The position numbers and the translations under genes are program-made. Of a stretch of DNA of 64,000 bases, positions 9,323 to 16,915 are shown piece by piece. This DNA comes from Larkinella insperata (GTDB taxonomy: Bacteria > Bacteroidota > Bacteroidia > Cytophagales > Spirosomataceae). Every line of letters begins with the position of its first letter. The first letter of the stretch is position 1. The stretch is taken from positions 6,345,501 to 6,409,500 of the forward strand of contig NZ_CP110973.1 in assembly GCF_026248825.1 (NCBI RefSeq). The letters run 5' to 3'. A model generated the notes under the pieces. It was given only the letters and a program-made list of their open reading frames with translations. It had not been told where the DNA came from and made no database searches.

Positions 9323-10483
9323 ATGAAAATTTTGATTGTTCACAATATTTTGTGGGCGCACTACAAGGCAACGGTTTTCAGCGAACTCCACCGCCTGGCT
9401 TCCAGCTATAAGGCCGAGGTACACGTTCTGCAAATTGCCCAGAGCGAACAATCCCGGGCGCTGCTGGGCAAACCCGACCAACTGCCCGACCAGTATAGCT
9501 ACGAACTGCTTTTTGACACTTACATTGAGCAGGTCAGTACCCCAGCCAAAATCCGGGCACTGGTGGCCCGGATGCGCGCCTACCGTCCGGATGTTCTCCT
9601 GCTCACGGGCTACTATGATCCCGCCCAGATTGCGCTGATGGTGCTTGCCAAACTCAGCGGCATTAAAGTGGTTATTCAAACCGAATCAACCCCGGTCGAT
9701 CAGGTCCGGAGCGGACTTAAGGAATGGTTTAAAAGCCGCGTCATTGCGATGGCCGACGGCTTTTTTTGCTTTGGCACTCCCCAGGCCAACTACCTGATTC
9801 AGTTGGGCGTTCGTCCGGACCAGATTCTGGTTGCCCAGAATGCGGTAGTTGATAATGCAAAACTGCGGCAGGTGTACGAACAGGCCCGGCCCACCCGAAC
9901 GGCCAAACAAGCTGAACAGAACCTGCCCCCCGCTAACTTTATTTACGTGGGCCGGTTGGCAGCCGAGAAAAACCTGACGGCCCTGATCGACGCTTTTGTT
10001 CAGGCACGGCAAAAAGCCGGCAACCGCGCAAACTGGGGGCTGCTCCTGCTCGGCGACGGACCGGAAAAAGGGGCAATCCAGGCCCAGATTGACCGGCTTG
10101 GCGCCCAGGATTCGGTTAAAATACTACCCAACCAACCCTGGTACCGCGTTCCCCAGACGCTGGCGCTGGCGGATGTCTTGGTTTTGCCCAGCTTGTCGGA
10201 ACCCTGGGGATTGGTTGTTAACGAAGCGATGGCCTGCGGGATGCCGGTTGTGGTGTCCGACCGTTGCGGCTGTGCGCCCGATCTGGTGAAAAACGGCCAG
10301 AATGGTTATATTTTTGACCCGGCCCGACCCGAAGAGCTGACCAGCTGCCTGCTTCGGTTCATTGACGGGCACGCCGACCGGCAGGCGATGGGACGGGTAT
10401 CGTCGGAGATTATCGCCCATTTCTCGCCCGATACCGTCGCCCGGGAAATGCTGGCCGGATTTGTGAAAGTGACCCGTACTTAG
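9323..10483 (+). CDS. Glycosyltransferase family 4
   Basis: A 386-residue GT-B enzyme beginning KILIVHNILWAHYKATVFS. An NFIYVGRLAAEKNLTALIDAF strand marks the start of the C-terminal donor domain, and SEPWGLVVNEAMACGMPVV carries the E-x7-E pattern of GT4. The ATG at 9323 is chosen because family alignment starts there; the frame is open 42 codons further but would run into the FkbM gene. It is followed by a second GT4 gene 17 bases later. It probably adds a sugar to the same lipid-linked oligosaccharide; specificity is unknown. Confidence 0.87.
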   Translation: MKILIVHNILWAHYKATVFSELHRLASSYKAEVHVLQIAQSEQSRALLGKPDQLPDQYSYELLFDTYIEQVSTPAKIRALVARMRAYRPDVLLLTGYYDPAQIALMVLAKLSGIKVVIQTESTPVDQVRSGLKEWFKSRVIAMADGFFCFGTPQANYLIQLGVRPDQILVAQNAVVDNAKLRQVYEQARPTRTAKQAEQNLPPANFIYVGRLAAEKNLTALIDAFVQARQKAGNRANWGLLLLGDGPEKGAIQAQIDRLGAQDSVKILPNQPWYRVPQTLALADVLVLPSLSEPWGLVVNEAMACGMPVVVSDRCGCAPDLVKNGQNGYIFDPARPEELTSCLLRFIDGHADRQAMGRVSSEIIAHFSPDTVAREMLAGFVKVTRT

Positions 10484-10500
10484 TTATTTCGAACCAACGT

Positions 10501-11667
10501 ATGCGAATCCTCCACATTTGTGCCTATACCTGGTCCATCGGCGGACCGGCCCGGATGATTTACGACCATACGCAGATTGCGGTGTCGGAAGGCCACCAGG
10601 TCGATATTCTGAGTCCGATGTCCCCGGGCGATAAGCTCTATCCGGCTCCGGAAGGCAGCCGGGTTATCCCCTGTCTGCGTACCCCCGTAATCAGTCGGTT
10701 TTTCCGGGAAGTCTCGCTGGATCTGTACCGGTATTTAAAAGAGAACCGCTCCCGCTACGACATTATCCATTGCCACGGCCTGTGGCACTTTGGCAGCATC
10801 GTTCCCTTTCTGGTGAATAAAACCGTTCCAAAAGTTGTTACCATTCATGGCGTGCTGGACGCCTGGGTGCTGAAGCACAGCCGCTGGAAGAAAGCCCTGA
10901 TGGACGTTCTGATCCAGAAAAAGCTGCTGGCCGAAGCCGATCTGGTGCACATTTTGAACGAAGACGAGCGGCAGGACGTGGAGCGCTATCTCGGGTATAA
11001 GCATCCGAGGGTGGTGCTGGTGCCCAACGGTATTCCGGTTTCGGATTTTGCCAATCTTCCCCCCCGCGGGCTTTTTCGGGAGAAATTCGGTCTCTCAGCC
11101 GATCAGCGAATGGTGCTGTACATGAGCCGCCTGAACAGTAAAAAAGGTCTTGATCTGCTGCTGCCTGCCTTTCGGGAGTACTGCCGATCCCATTCGGATG
11201 CGGTGCTGGTGCTGGCCGGCTCGGACGACGGTTATCAGCAGCAGGCCGAACAGTTTATCCGGCAGAATGGTCTGGAGAAGCAGATCCGGCTGGTGGGAAT
11301 GCTGACCGGCGAAACCAAACTAATGGCCCTGTCCGACGCGGACGTTTTCGTGCTGCCGTCGTACTCCGAAGGGTTGTCGATGGCGGTTCTGGAGGCTATG
11401 GCCGCCGGCGTTCCAACGTTGATTTCGGACCGGGTGGGGCTGGGTCGCCAGGTGGGCCAGATTCAGGCGGCCTGCCTGACCGATCTGAACCCGGAAGCGA
11501 TTTGCAAAAACCTGGACGACCTTTTGCATAACGCATCCTACGCCGAAACGATCCGGAACAACGCCCGGCAACTCGTCCAGTCAAAATATGACATCAATGT
11601 AGTGGGCAACCAGCTGATTGACCAGTACAGAAGCTTAGTTTTCAGCTCTGAATCGCACCGCGCATGA
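10501..11667 (+). CDS. Glycosyltransferase family 4
   Basis: A 388-residue GT-B enzyme. RILHICAYTWSIGGPARMI gives the acceptor-domain glycine-rich loop. IIHCHGLWHFGS and VTIHGVLDAW are typical of the WcaC/WcaL-like GT4 subgroup. The donor domain has RLNSKKGLDLLLPAF and PSYSEGLSMAVLEAMAAGVP, with both glutamates of E-x7-E. The stop overlaps the start of the next gene by four bases (ATGA), a translational coupling arrangement. Complete, in line with the normal length of about 380-400 residues. Confidence 0.88.
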   Translation: MRILHICAYTWSIGGPARMIYDHTQIAVSEGHQVDILSPMSPGDKLYPAPEGSRVIPCLRTPVISRFFREVSLDLYRYLKENRSRYDIIHCHGLWHFGSIVPFLVNKTVPKVVTIHGVLDAWVLKHSRWKKALMDVLIQKKLLAEADLVHILNEDERQDVERYLGYKHPRVVLVPNGIPVSDFANLPPRGLFREKFGLSADQRMVLYMSRLNSKKGLDLLLPAFREYCRSHSDAVLVLAGSDDGYQQQAEQFIRQNGLEKQIRLVGMLTGETKLMALSDADVFVLPSYSEGLSMAVLEAMAAGVPTLISDRVGLGRQVGQIQAACLTDLNPEAICKNLDDLLHNASYAETIRNNARQLVQSKYDINVVGNQLIDQYRSLVFSSESHRA

Positions 11668-12587
11668 GTAGCATTTCCGTTATCATTCTGACGCACAACG
11701 AGGAGAAGCACATTGGCCGGTGCATTGCCAGTCTGCTGCCGTTTACCGATCAGATTTTCATTGTCGACTCCTTTTCCACCGACCAGACCGTTCAGATCGC
11801 CCGGTCGATGGGGGCGGTCGTCGCCCAGAATCCGTGGGTCAACTACGCCACGCAGTTCAACTACGGTATCCGGCACACCCCTTTTCAGACTACGTGGCTG
11901 ATGCGGATGGATGCCGACGAGTACGTTATGCCCGAACTGGCGACCGAAATCAAAAACCGGCTGGGCACACTGCCCGCCGACGTCAGCGGTATCTACGTCA
12001 AGCGCCGGGTTATGTTTATGAACCGCTGGATGAAACACGGGGCCTACTACCCCATCTGGCTGCTCCGGCTCTGGCGCAACGGCCAGGGGATTTGCGAAGA
12101 AACCTGGATGGACGAACACATCAAGCTCTCGGCGGGCCGTTCCATTCAGTTTGAGCACGACATTGTGGATCATAACCTCAATAACCTGACGTGGTGGACG
12201 CAGAAACACAACCTGTATGCCATTCGGGAAGTCATCGATATTTTAAACATTCGGTATAACTTTGACCAGTCGATTCGGGTTGAACCCAAATTGTTCGGCA
12301 CGCAGGAACAGCGAAAACGGTATTTGAAACTGCGGTATGCGTCGCTGCCGCTTTTCACGCGGCCGGTGGTCTACTTTTTGTACCGGTACATTCTGCGGCT
12401 GGGCATCATCGATGGTCGGCCGGGGCTGATGTGGCATTTTTTGCAGGGACTCTGGTACCGGTTCCTGGTGGATGCCAAACTTTACGAAGTTTACCACCGC
12501 GTCGGTACTGATAAACAAGCGATTATTGAATTCTTCAAGACAGAATATGGAAAAGACCTCCTGGCTGAGCGGCCAGGCCAGCACTGA
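11664..12587 (+). CDS. Glycosyltransferase family 2 (WaaE/KdtX-like)
   Basis: A 307-residue GT2 enzyme: SVIILTHNEEKHIGRCIAS, IFIVDSFSTDQT and MRMDADEYV (the DxD site) are characteristic of the WaaE/KdtX-like beta-1,4-glucosyltransferase group. A C-terminal amphipathic and hydrophobic stretch (VYFLYRYILRLGIIDG) suggests membrane association. The start is within the preceding stop. The 3' end carries the start of the acetyltransferase gene in another frame (41-base overlap), so the three genes are tightly coupled. Confidence 0.87.
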   Translation: MSSISVIILTHNEEKHIGRCIASLLPFTDQIFIVDSFSTDQTVQIARSMGAVVAQNPWVNYATQFNYGIRHTPFQTTWLMRMDADEYVMPELATEIKNRLGTLPADVSGIYVKRRVMFMNRWMKHGAYYPIWLLRLWRNGQGICEETWMDEHIKLSAGRSIQFEHDIVDHNLNNLTWWTQKHNLYAIREVIDILNIRYNFDQSIRVEPKLFGTQEQRKRYLKLRYASLPLFTRPVVYFLYRYILRLGIIDGRPGLMWHFLQGLWYRFLVDAKLYEVYHRVGTDKQAIIEFFKTEYGKDLLAERPGQH

Positions 12588-13122
12588 CCTGTCGGTGTAC
12601 GACAACAGCTGGTGGAAGCCCGGACCAAAATGGAAAATTGTGCTGTGGTTTCTGGTGAGCTCGGTTACGATCAATTCGTATCTGCCGCTTCCCATCAGCG
12701 TAAAAAAGTGGATTTTAACGCTTTTTGGGGCAAAAATCGGCAAGGGACTCGCCATTAAACCCGCCGTGAACATCAAGTTTCCCTGGCTGCTGACTGTTGG
12801 CGACTACGTCTGGATTGGTGAACACGTCTGGATCGATAACCTGGCCCCGGTCACGATCGGCAACCACGTCTGTATTTCGCAGGGCGCCGTTCTCGAAACC
12901 GGGAATCACAATTACCGGAGCCGAACGTTTGATCTGTTCATCAAACCCATCCAGTTGGAAGACGGCGTCTGGCTCGGCGTCAAATCGATTGTCTGCCCGG
13001 GTGCCAACTGTGCCTCCCACTCCATTCTGACGGCCGGTTCGGTGGCGACCCGGCCGCTCGAAGCCTATGGTATCTACCAGGGCAACCCGGCGGTTTTGGT
13101 TAAAAAACGCGAAATTTCATGA
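12547..13122 (+). CDS. WcaF-like hexapeptide acetyltransferase
   Basis: A 191-residue trimeric left-handed beta-helix acetyltransferase. WWKPGPKWKIVLWFLVSS is the characteristic hydrophobic N-terminal segment of the WcaF (colanic acid acetyltransferase) group. Hexapeptide repeats run from IGKGLAIKPAV to the C-terminus, with the GNHNYRSRTFDL loop bearing the catalytic-type histidine and a closing GNPAVLVKK. The ATG at 12547 was chosen because the longer frame is entirely in the coding region of the GT2 gene. Its stop overlaps the next ATG by four bases. It probably O-acetylates a sugar of the glycan. Confidence 0.86.
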   Translation: MEKTSWLSGQASTDLSVYDNSWWKPGPKWKIVLWFLVSSVTINSYLPLPISVKKWILTLFGAKIGKGLAIKPAVNIKFPWLLTVGDYVWIGEHVWIDNLAPVTIGNHVCISQGAVLETGNHNYRSRTFDLFIKPIQLEDGVWLGVKSIVCPGANCASHSILTAGSVATRPLEAYGIYQGNPAVLVKKREIS

Positions 13123-13871
13123 AGGTAACCATCATAACGGTCGTTTTTAATGGCGCGGCCACGATCCGGGACAGCATCGAGTCGGTGCTGAACCAAACGT
13201 ACCCGAACATTGAGTACATCGTCATCGATGGACGATCAACGGACAACACCGCCGACATTGTCCGCTCCTACGGTTCGCGCATCACCCGGTTTGTTTCGGA
13301 ACCCGACAAGGGCCTCTACGACGCCATGAACAAGGGCCTGCGACTGGCAACGGGCGATGTAGTGGGGTTTATCAACTCGGATGATTTCTACAAGCACAAC
13401 CAGGTGGTGGAGAAGGTAGTACGGCTTTTCGAAACCACTGACTGTGACGGCGTTTACGGCGATGAAATTTACGTTAATCCGGTTAATACCGAGAAGATAG
13501 ACCGGTACTGGAAGGTGGGCGAGTACAAAGAAGGTGCCTTTCTGTGGGGTTGGATGCCGCCCCACCTGACCTGTTTCATCAAGCGGTCTGTTTACGAGAA
13601 GCTGGGCGGCTACACGCTCGAGCTGAAAAGCTCGTCCGACTACGAACTACTGCTGCGCTTTATTCACAAGAATAAAATAAAACTTAGTTATCTACCCGAA
13701 GTTACGGTAGCAATGCGGTCGGGCGGGGTCAGCAACGCAACCCTCAAACACCGGTGGCGGGCCAACCGCGAAGACCGTCAGGCCTGGCGCATCAATGGCC
13801 TCCGTCCTTACTTTTTTACACTTTTATTAAAACCGCTGAGAAAATTGGACCAGTTATTGCCGAAGTTCTGA
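13119..13871 (+). CDS. Glycosyltransferase family 2 (WcaA/WcaE-like)
   Basis: A 250-residue GT2 enzyme with VTIITVVFNGAATIRDSI at the N-terminus, YIVIDGRSTDNT as the first nucleotide-binding aspartate block and GFINSDDFY as the DxD-like site. SEPDKGLYDAMNKGL is diagnostic for the subgroup found in colanic-acid-like clusters. The ATGA overlap with the acetyltransferase stop indicates coupling. It is the last gene of the second glycan run before a 139-base gap that precedes the initiating transferase gene. Confidence 0.88.
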   Translation: MKVTIITVVFNGAATIRDSIESVLNQTYPNIEYIVIDGRSTDNTADIVRSYGSRITRFVSEPDKGLYDAMNKGLRLATGDVVGFINSDDFYKHNQVVEKVVRLFETTDCDGVYGDEIYVNPVNTEKIDRYWKVGEYKEGAFLWGWMPPHLTCFIKRSVYEKLGGYTLELKSSSDYELLLRFIHKNKIKLSYLPEVTVAMRSGGVSNATLKHRWRANREDRQAWRINGLRPYFFTLLLKPLRKLDQLLPKF

Positions 13872-14010
13872 AAAATAGTCGTTTTTTGCACCGCATGATA
13901 AGTTTAGCAGCCATACAGTCAATATTTATTGTACAAAAATTATAAAACGGTAACATTTACAGGCTGTCTTATCAGCGGTTTTATAGTAGAAGTATTATCA
14001 CACCTGCCAT

Positions 14011-15219
14011 ATGAATCTTGAATTACTTCTTTCTTATATCCAAAATAAGCTCGCCGACGACTTGTTCCAGCTGGGTCTTTACCAGTGCATGTTGTCATTT
14101 CTGGTGGCTTGTTTTGTGGCCGTTGTCTCAATCCCCGTTGTCATTAAAATATCAGAATTGAAGTTTCTGATGGAGAAACCCGGTCACCGGAGTTCCCATA
14201 AAACGGCCACCCCAACCTTTGGCGGTATTTCCATTTTTGCGGCTATCCTGATTAGCTACTTTCTCTGGCCGGCCATCGACCAGACTGATATCTACCGCAC
14301 TAACCTGTCAATCGTCGGCATGTCGATTCTGTTTTTTATCGGAATCAAGGACGACATGGTGGGCATTGACCCCAACAAGAAAATTTTCTTTCAAGTGCTG
14401 CCGTCGCTGATTCTGATCTTCTTCGGTAAACTTCGCATCGATTATTTATACGGTATTTTTGGCCTGTATCACATCAACGACGTCTTTTCCGTTCTGATCA
14501 CCTGCCTGATTTTCATTACAATCATCAACGCCATTAACCTCATTGACGGCATTGATGGCCTGGCGGGCGGCATTTCCACGCTGGCGAGTCTGACGTTTGG
14601 CAGTTGGTTTCTGCTCACCAACCACTTTGCCATGGCGTGTCTGGCCTTTACGCTGGCCGGTGCACTGATTGGTTTTCTTCGGTTTAACTTTTCGCACACC
14701 AGCAAGATCTTTATGGGCAATACGGGCTCGCTGATTTTGGGCTTTCTCCTGTCGTTTTTTGCCGTGCGATTCATCAACCTGAACAACTCCTTCCGGTTCG
14801 ATCCGACCTCGTTCTTCAACGCCCCGATCGTGGCCATCGTCATTTTAATTGTGCCAATTTTTGATACGCTGCGGGTCTTTCTGGTGCGGATCATGGCCGG
14901 TCGGTCGCCGTTTTCTGCGGACCGCAACCACATGCACCACATCATGATTGATAACGGCCTGTCGCACGCGGCTGCAACAGCGACTCTTTGTGCCGTTTCG
15001 CTGGTGAATACCGTCCTGTTCTTCCTGTTTCACCGGGATATTTCGAATACCGTTTCGCTATTTATTCTGATCGGCATGTTCTTCTTATACATGGCCGTCG
15101 GCGTTTTTCTGAAAATGCGGGCGCGCGTGCGGGCCATTGACAAGCCGCGCCGGAAAGGATTGTATCTTAGCCAGTTGACCAACGCTTTTTCGGGCAGGAA
15201 CATTCTCCGGTATCTATAA
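14011..15219 (+). CDS. WecA/TagO-like undecaprenyl-phosphate sugar-1-P transferase
   Basis: A 402-residue polytopic enzyme of the MraY/WecA family. It transfers a UDP-HexNAc sugar phosphate to undecaprenyl phosphate, the first committed step of a polymeric glycan. Family motifs are all present: MEKPGHRSSHKTATPTFGG, GIKDDMVGIDP (the DD pair), NAINLIDGIDGLAGG, MGNTGSL and the late DRNHMHH histidine motif. About eleven hydrophobic segments are visible. The short C-terminal RARVRAIDKPRRKG is a basic cytoplasmic tail. Its position at the end of the cluster fits a pathway starter; whether the sugar is GlcNAc is an inference from family resemblance. Confidence 0.9.
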   Translation: MNLELLLSYIQNKLADDLFQLGLYQCMLSFLVACFVAVVSIPVVIKISELKFLMEKPGHRSSHKTATPTFGGISIFAAILISYFLWPAIDQTDIYRTNLSIVGMSILFFIGIKDDMVGIDPNKKIFFQVLPSLILIFFGKLRIDYLYGIFGLYHINDVFSVLITCLIFITIINAINLIDGIDGLAGGISTLASLTFGSWFLLTNHFAMACLAFTLAGALIGFLRFNFSHTSKIFMGNTGSLILGFLLSFFAVRFINLNNSFRFDPTSFFNAPIVAIVILIVPIFDTLRVFLVRIMAGRSPFSADRNHMHHIMIDNGLSHAAATATLCAVSLVNTVLFFLFHRDISNTVSLFILIGMFFLYMAVGVFLKMRARVRAIDKPRRKGLYLSQLTNAFSGRNILRYL

Positions 15220-15296
15220 GACGGATCTGACCGATTACTCCCGGAAACAATTGGCGGGCCAGCTAGTTATATCTCCACAATCAGAATGTATGCATT

Positions 15297-15608
15297 ATGG
15301 AAGATCAGACTAGACAATCGGTGAATTCCAATTCCCGCAGAACCGACTATAATCGTGAGTCACAGACTTCGGAGGAACCACAGGAGATCCCGCCCCTTTC
15401 TGAGGCTGACACCGCTCCCATGTTTACGGATCTGGGCTTAGGTGCTGAAGATCCATACAACAAGGGGAAAGATGAAGCGATGGATACGATGCTGTATACC
15501 GATACGCACACGGCCATCAACACAACCGAAAATCGTTCTAATTCGCTGACTTATGAGGGTGATATTGATGACTTGACGTCAGAGATTGACCCGGAAGAAG
15601 AATTCTAA
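15297..15608 (+). CDS. Small acidic protein of unknown function
   Basis: A 103-residue, strongly acidic protein with no recognisable domain, no signal peptide and no hydrophobic segment. The composition (many E, D, N, S and T) suggests a disordered chain, and the ending DPEEEF is very acidic. Reasons to think it real: an ATG start, a perfectly placed strong terminator 15 bases after the stop, and no competing frame. It lies 77 bases after the WecA-like gene and may be the tail of the glycan operon or a separate unit. No function is proposed. Confidence 0.6.
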   Translation: MEDQTRQSVNSNSRRTDYNRESQTSEEPQEIPPLSEADTAPMFTDLGLGAEDPYNKGKDEAMDTMLYTDTHTAINTTENRSNSLTYEGDIDDLTSEIDPEEEF

Positions 15609-15622
15609 GCACTTTTATACAA

Positions 15623-15654
15623 AAAAAAGGCTTGCCGGATGGTAAGCCTTTTTT
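15623..15654 (+). terminator. Intrinsic terminator after the acidic protein gene
   Basis: A 14-base-pair stem with one G-U pair (AAAAAAGGCTTGCC against GGTAAGCCTTTTTT) and a four-base GGAT loop, followed by more T. The A-rich left arm means it could also work on the minus strand. It closes the 15-kb glycan block. Confidence 0.85.
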
Positions 15655-15900
15655 GTTTCTGATTCAGCCATCGAGCTCAAAGCCAATTTCAGCGTTTAGC
15701 CAAAAAGCCGTTGGTCCTGTTTGGCCCATGTAACCGCTTTCTAAAAAGGGTAGATTTCCCCTTGTACTTCATATGACATCAGACTAGTTTAGTTACTCAA
15801 GCGCCGTGTCAAATTCGACTTATCCGCTACTCATCTGCAGAAGGGATTGGAAATGGGCGGTATTACTTTACCACAATTGACCTTCATCCAATCATAAGTT

Positions 15901-16104
15901 ATGGAAACCAATCTCTCTGAAATTCAGGAAAGACTTTTAGACATCCGGGCGGTCATGGACGAACACGTCGCCAGTAACCAGCTGCTAGACCTTCATACGC
16001 TTGGCCAGATTAAAGTCCAGATTCTGGATTTGCTCACGGTTACGGAACTGCTGATCGTAACGAATCAGACGAGTGGCTCCTCTTCAGAGGATGGCCAGGC
16101 GTAA
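15901..16104 (+). CDS. Small helical protein of unknown function
   Basis: A 67-residue protein. METNLSEIQERLLDIRAVMDE and the following leucine-rich stretch read as two amphipathic helices, and SGSSSEDGQA forms a polar tail. No homologous family is recognised. It stands alone between a terminator and the convergent msrA gene, with a weak TACTTTAC box near 15872 about 30 bases before the ATG. It could be a small regulator or adaptor because of the helical pattern, but that is only a guess. Confidence 0.5.
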   Translation: METNLSEIQERLLDIRAVMDEHVASNQLLDLHTLGQIKVQILDLLTVTELLIVTNQTSGSSSEDGQA

Positions 16105-16139
16105 GCCTGACTCTCCTTGCCCGGCGTGGTGAGTCAGGC
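16105..16139. terminator. Hairpin between convergent genes
   Basis: A 9-base-pair perfect stem, GCCTGACTC (16105-16113) with GAGTCAGGC (16131-16139), fills the gap between the 67-residue protein gene and msrA. It has no T-run, so it may act as a transcript-end stabiliser or a weak bidirectional terminator. Confidence 0.45.
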
Positions 16140-16145
16140 CGCGGG

Positions 16146-16802
16146 TCAGATGGAGTGCTGGCCTTCGTTTTTGAGTTTTCCTTTCATGGCCTTGCGCAGC
16201 TTTTCAACTTTGGGCATGGAAACGCTCCGGATATATGGCTGATTCGGGTGCAGTTTGCAGTAATTCTGGTGGTAACCCTCTGCGGGATAAAACGCCTTCA
16301 ACGGCAGCACTTCCGTGACTACCGCATTTTTGTAATGCCCGGAAGCGTTGGTCCGCTGGATTGCGGTTTCGATGGCTCGCTTTTCTTCCGGCGTGCGGTA
16401 AAAAGCAACGGAGCGGTAATCCCGGCCAACGTCGGGGCCCTGCCGGTTCAGCGTCGTCGGATCATGACCCGCAAAGAACGCTTCAAGCAAATCGTTGTAA
16501 CTGATCACTTTAGGATCATAATAGACCTGAACTGATTCGGCATGACCGGTTTCGTCGGTGCCTACCTGCTCGTACGTTGGATTTTTGACGTGGCCACCGG
16601 CGTATCCCGAAACCACCTCCCGGACCCCGCGAAGCTGATCGAAGCCTTCTTCCTGCGCCCAGAAACAACCACCCGCAAACGTTGCGACGGCCTCACCGGG
16701 TTTGAGCGCCGGAAGTTTGGCCGGCGTAGTATCCTGCGTTTGGGCGGGCGTACAGCCCACCAGCAGTAAAAGACCTAAAACGACACCCTGAATGGTTTTC
16801 AT
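16146..16802 (-). CDS. msrA: Peptide-methionine (S)-S-oxide reductase MsrA, lipoprotein form
   Basis: A 218-residue protein reducing methionine-S-sulfoxide in proteins. FAGGCFWAQEEGF carries the catalytic cysteine of the MsrA GCFW motif; SGYAGG, the GHAESVQVYYDP block and GYHQNYC with a recycling cysteine follow. The N-terminus starting at the ATG at 16802 is a lipoprotein signal ending LLLLVGC, so the enzyme is probably anchored in the cell envelope and repairs periplasmic or outer-membrane proteins. A further in-frame start 14 codons upstream is unlikely because it would precede the signal. A TACTTTTG promoter box lies 28 bases upstream. Confidence 0.93.
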   Translation of the reverse strand: MKTIQGVVLGLLLLVGCTPAQTQDTTPAKLPALKPGEAVATFAGGCFWAQEEGFDQLRGVREVVSGYAGGHVKNPTYEQVGTDETGHAESVQVYYDPKVISYNDLLEAFFAGHDPTTLNRQGPDVGRDYRSVAFYRTPEEKRAIETAIQRTNASGHYKNAVVTEVLPLKAFYPAEGYHQNYCKLHPNQPYIRSVSMPKVEKLRKAMKGKLKNEGQHSI

Positions 16803-16829
16803 AAACGGTATAAGTTTGTATCTATATAA

Positions 16830-16837
16830 CAAAAGTA
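16830..16837 (-). promoter_or_regulatory. TACTTTTG -7 box upstream of msrA
   Basis: On the minus strand the bases read TACTTTTG, an exact TAnnTTTG match 28 bases before the msrA ATG. No convincing -33 TTTG was found at the standard distance. Confidence 0.55.
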
Positions 16838-16915
16838 GAAACAAGCCCGTTCATGGACGCGTCATCACCTGCTTCAGCGGGCGTGGATCTGGAGTGATCG
16901 TTTAAACCGGTTATT

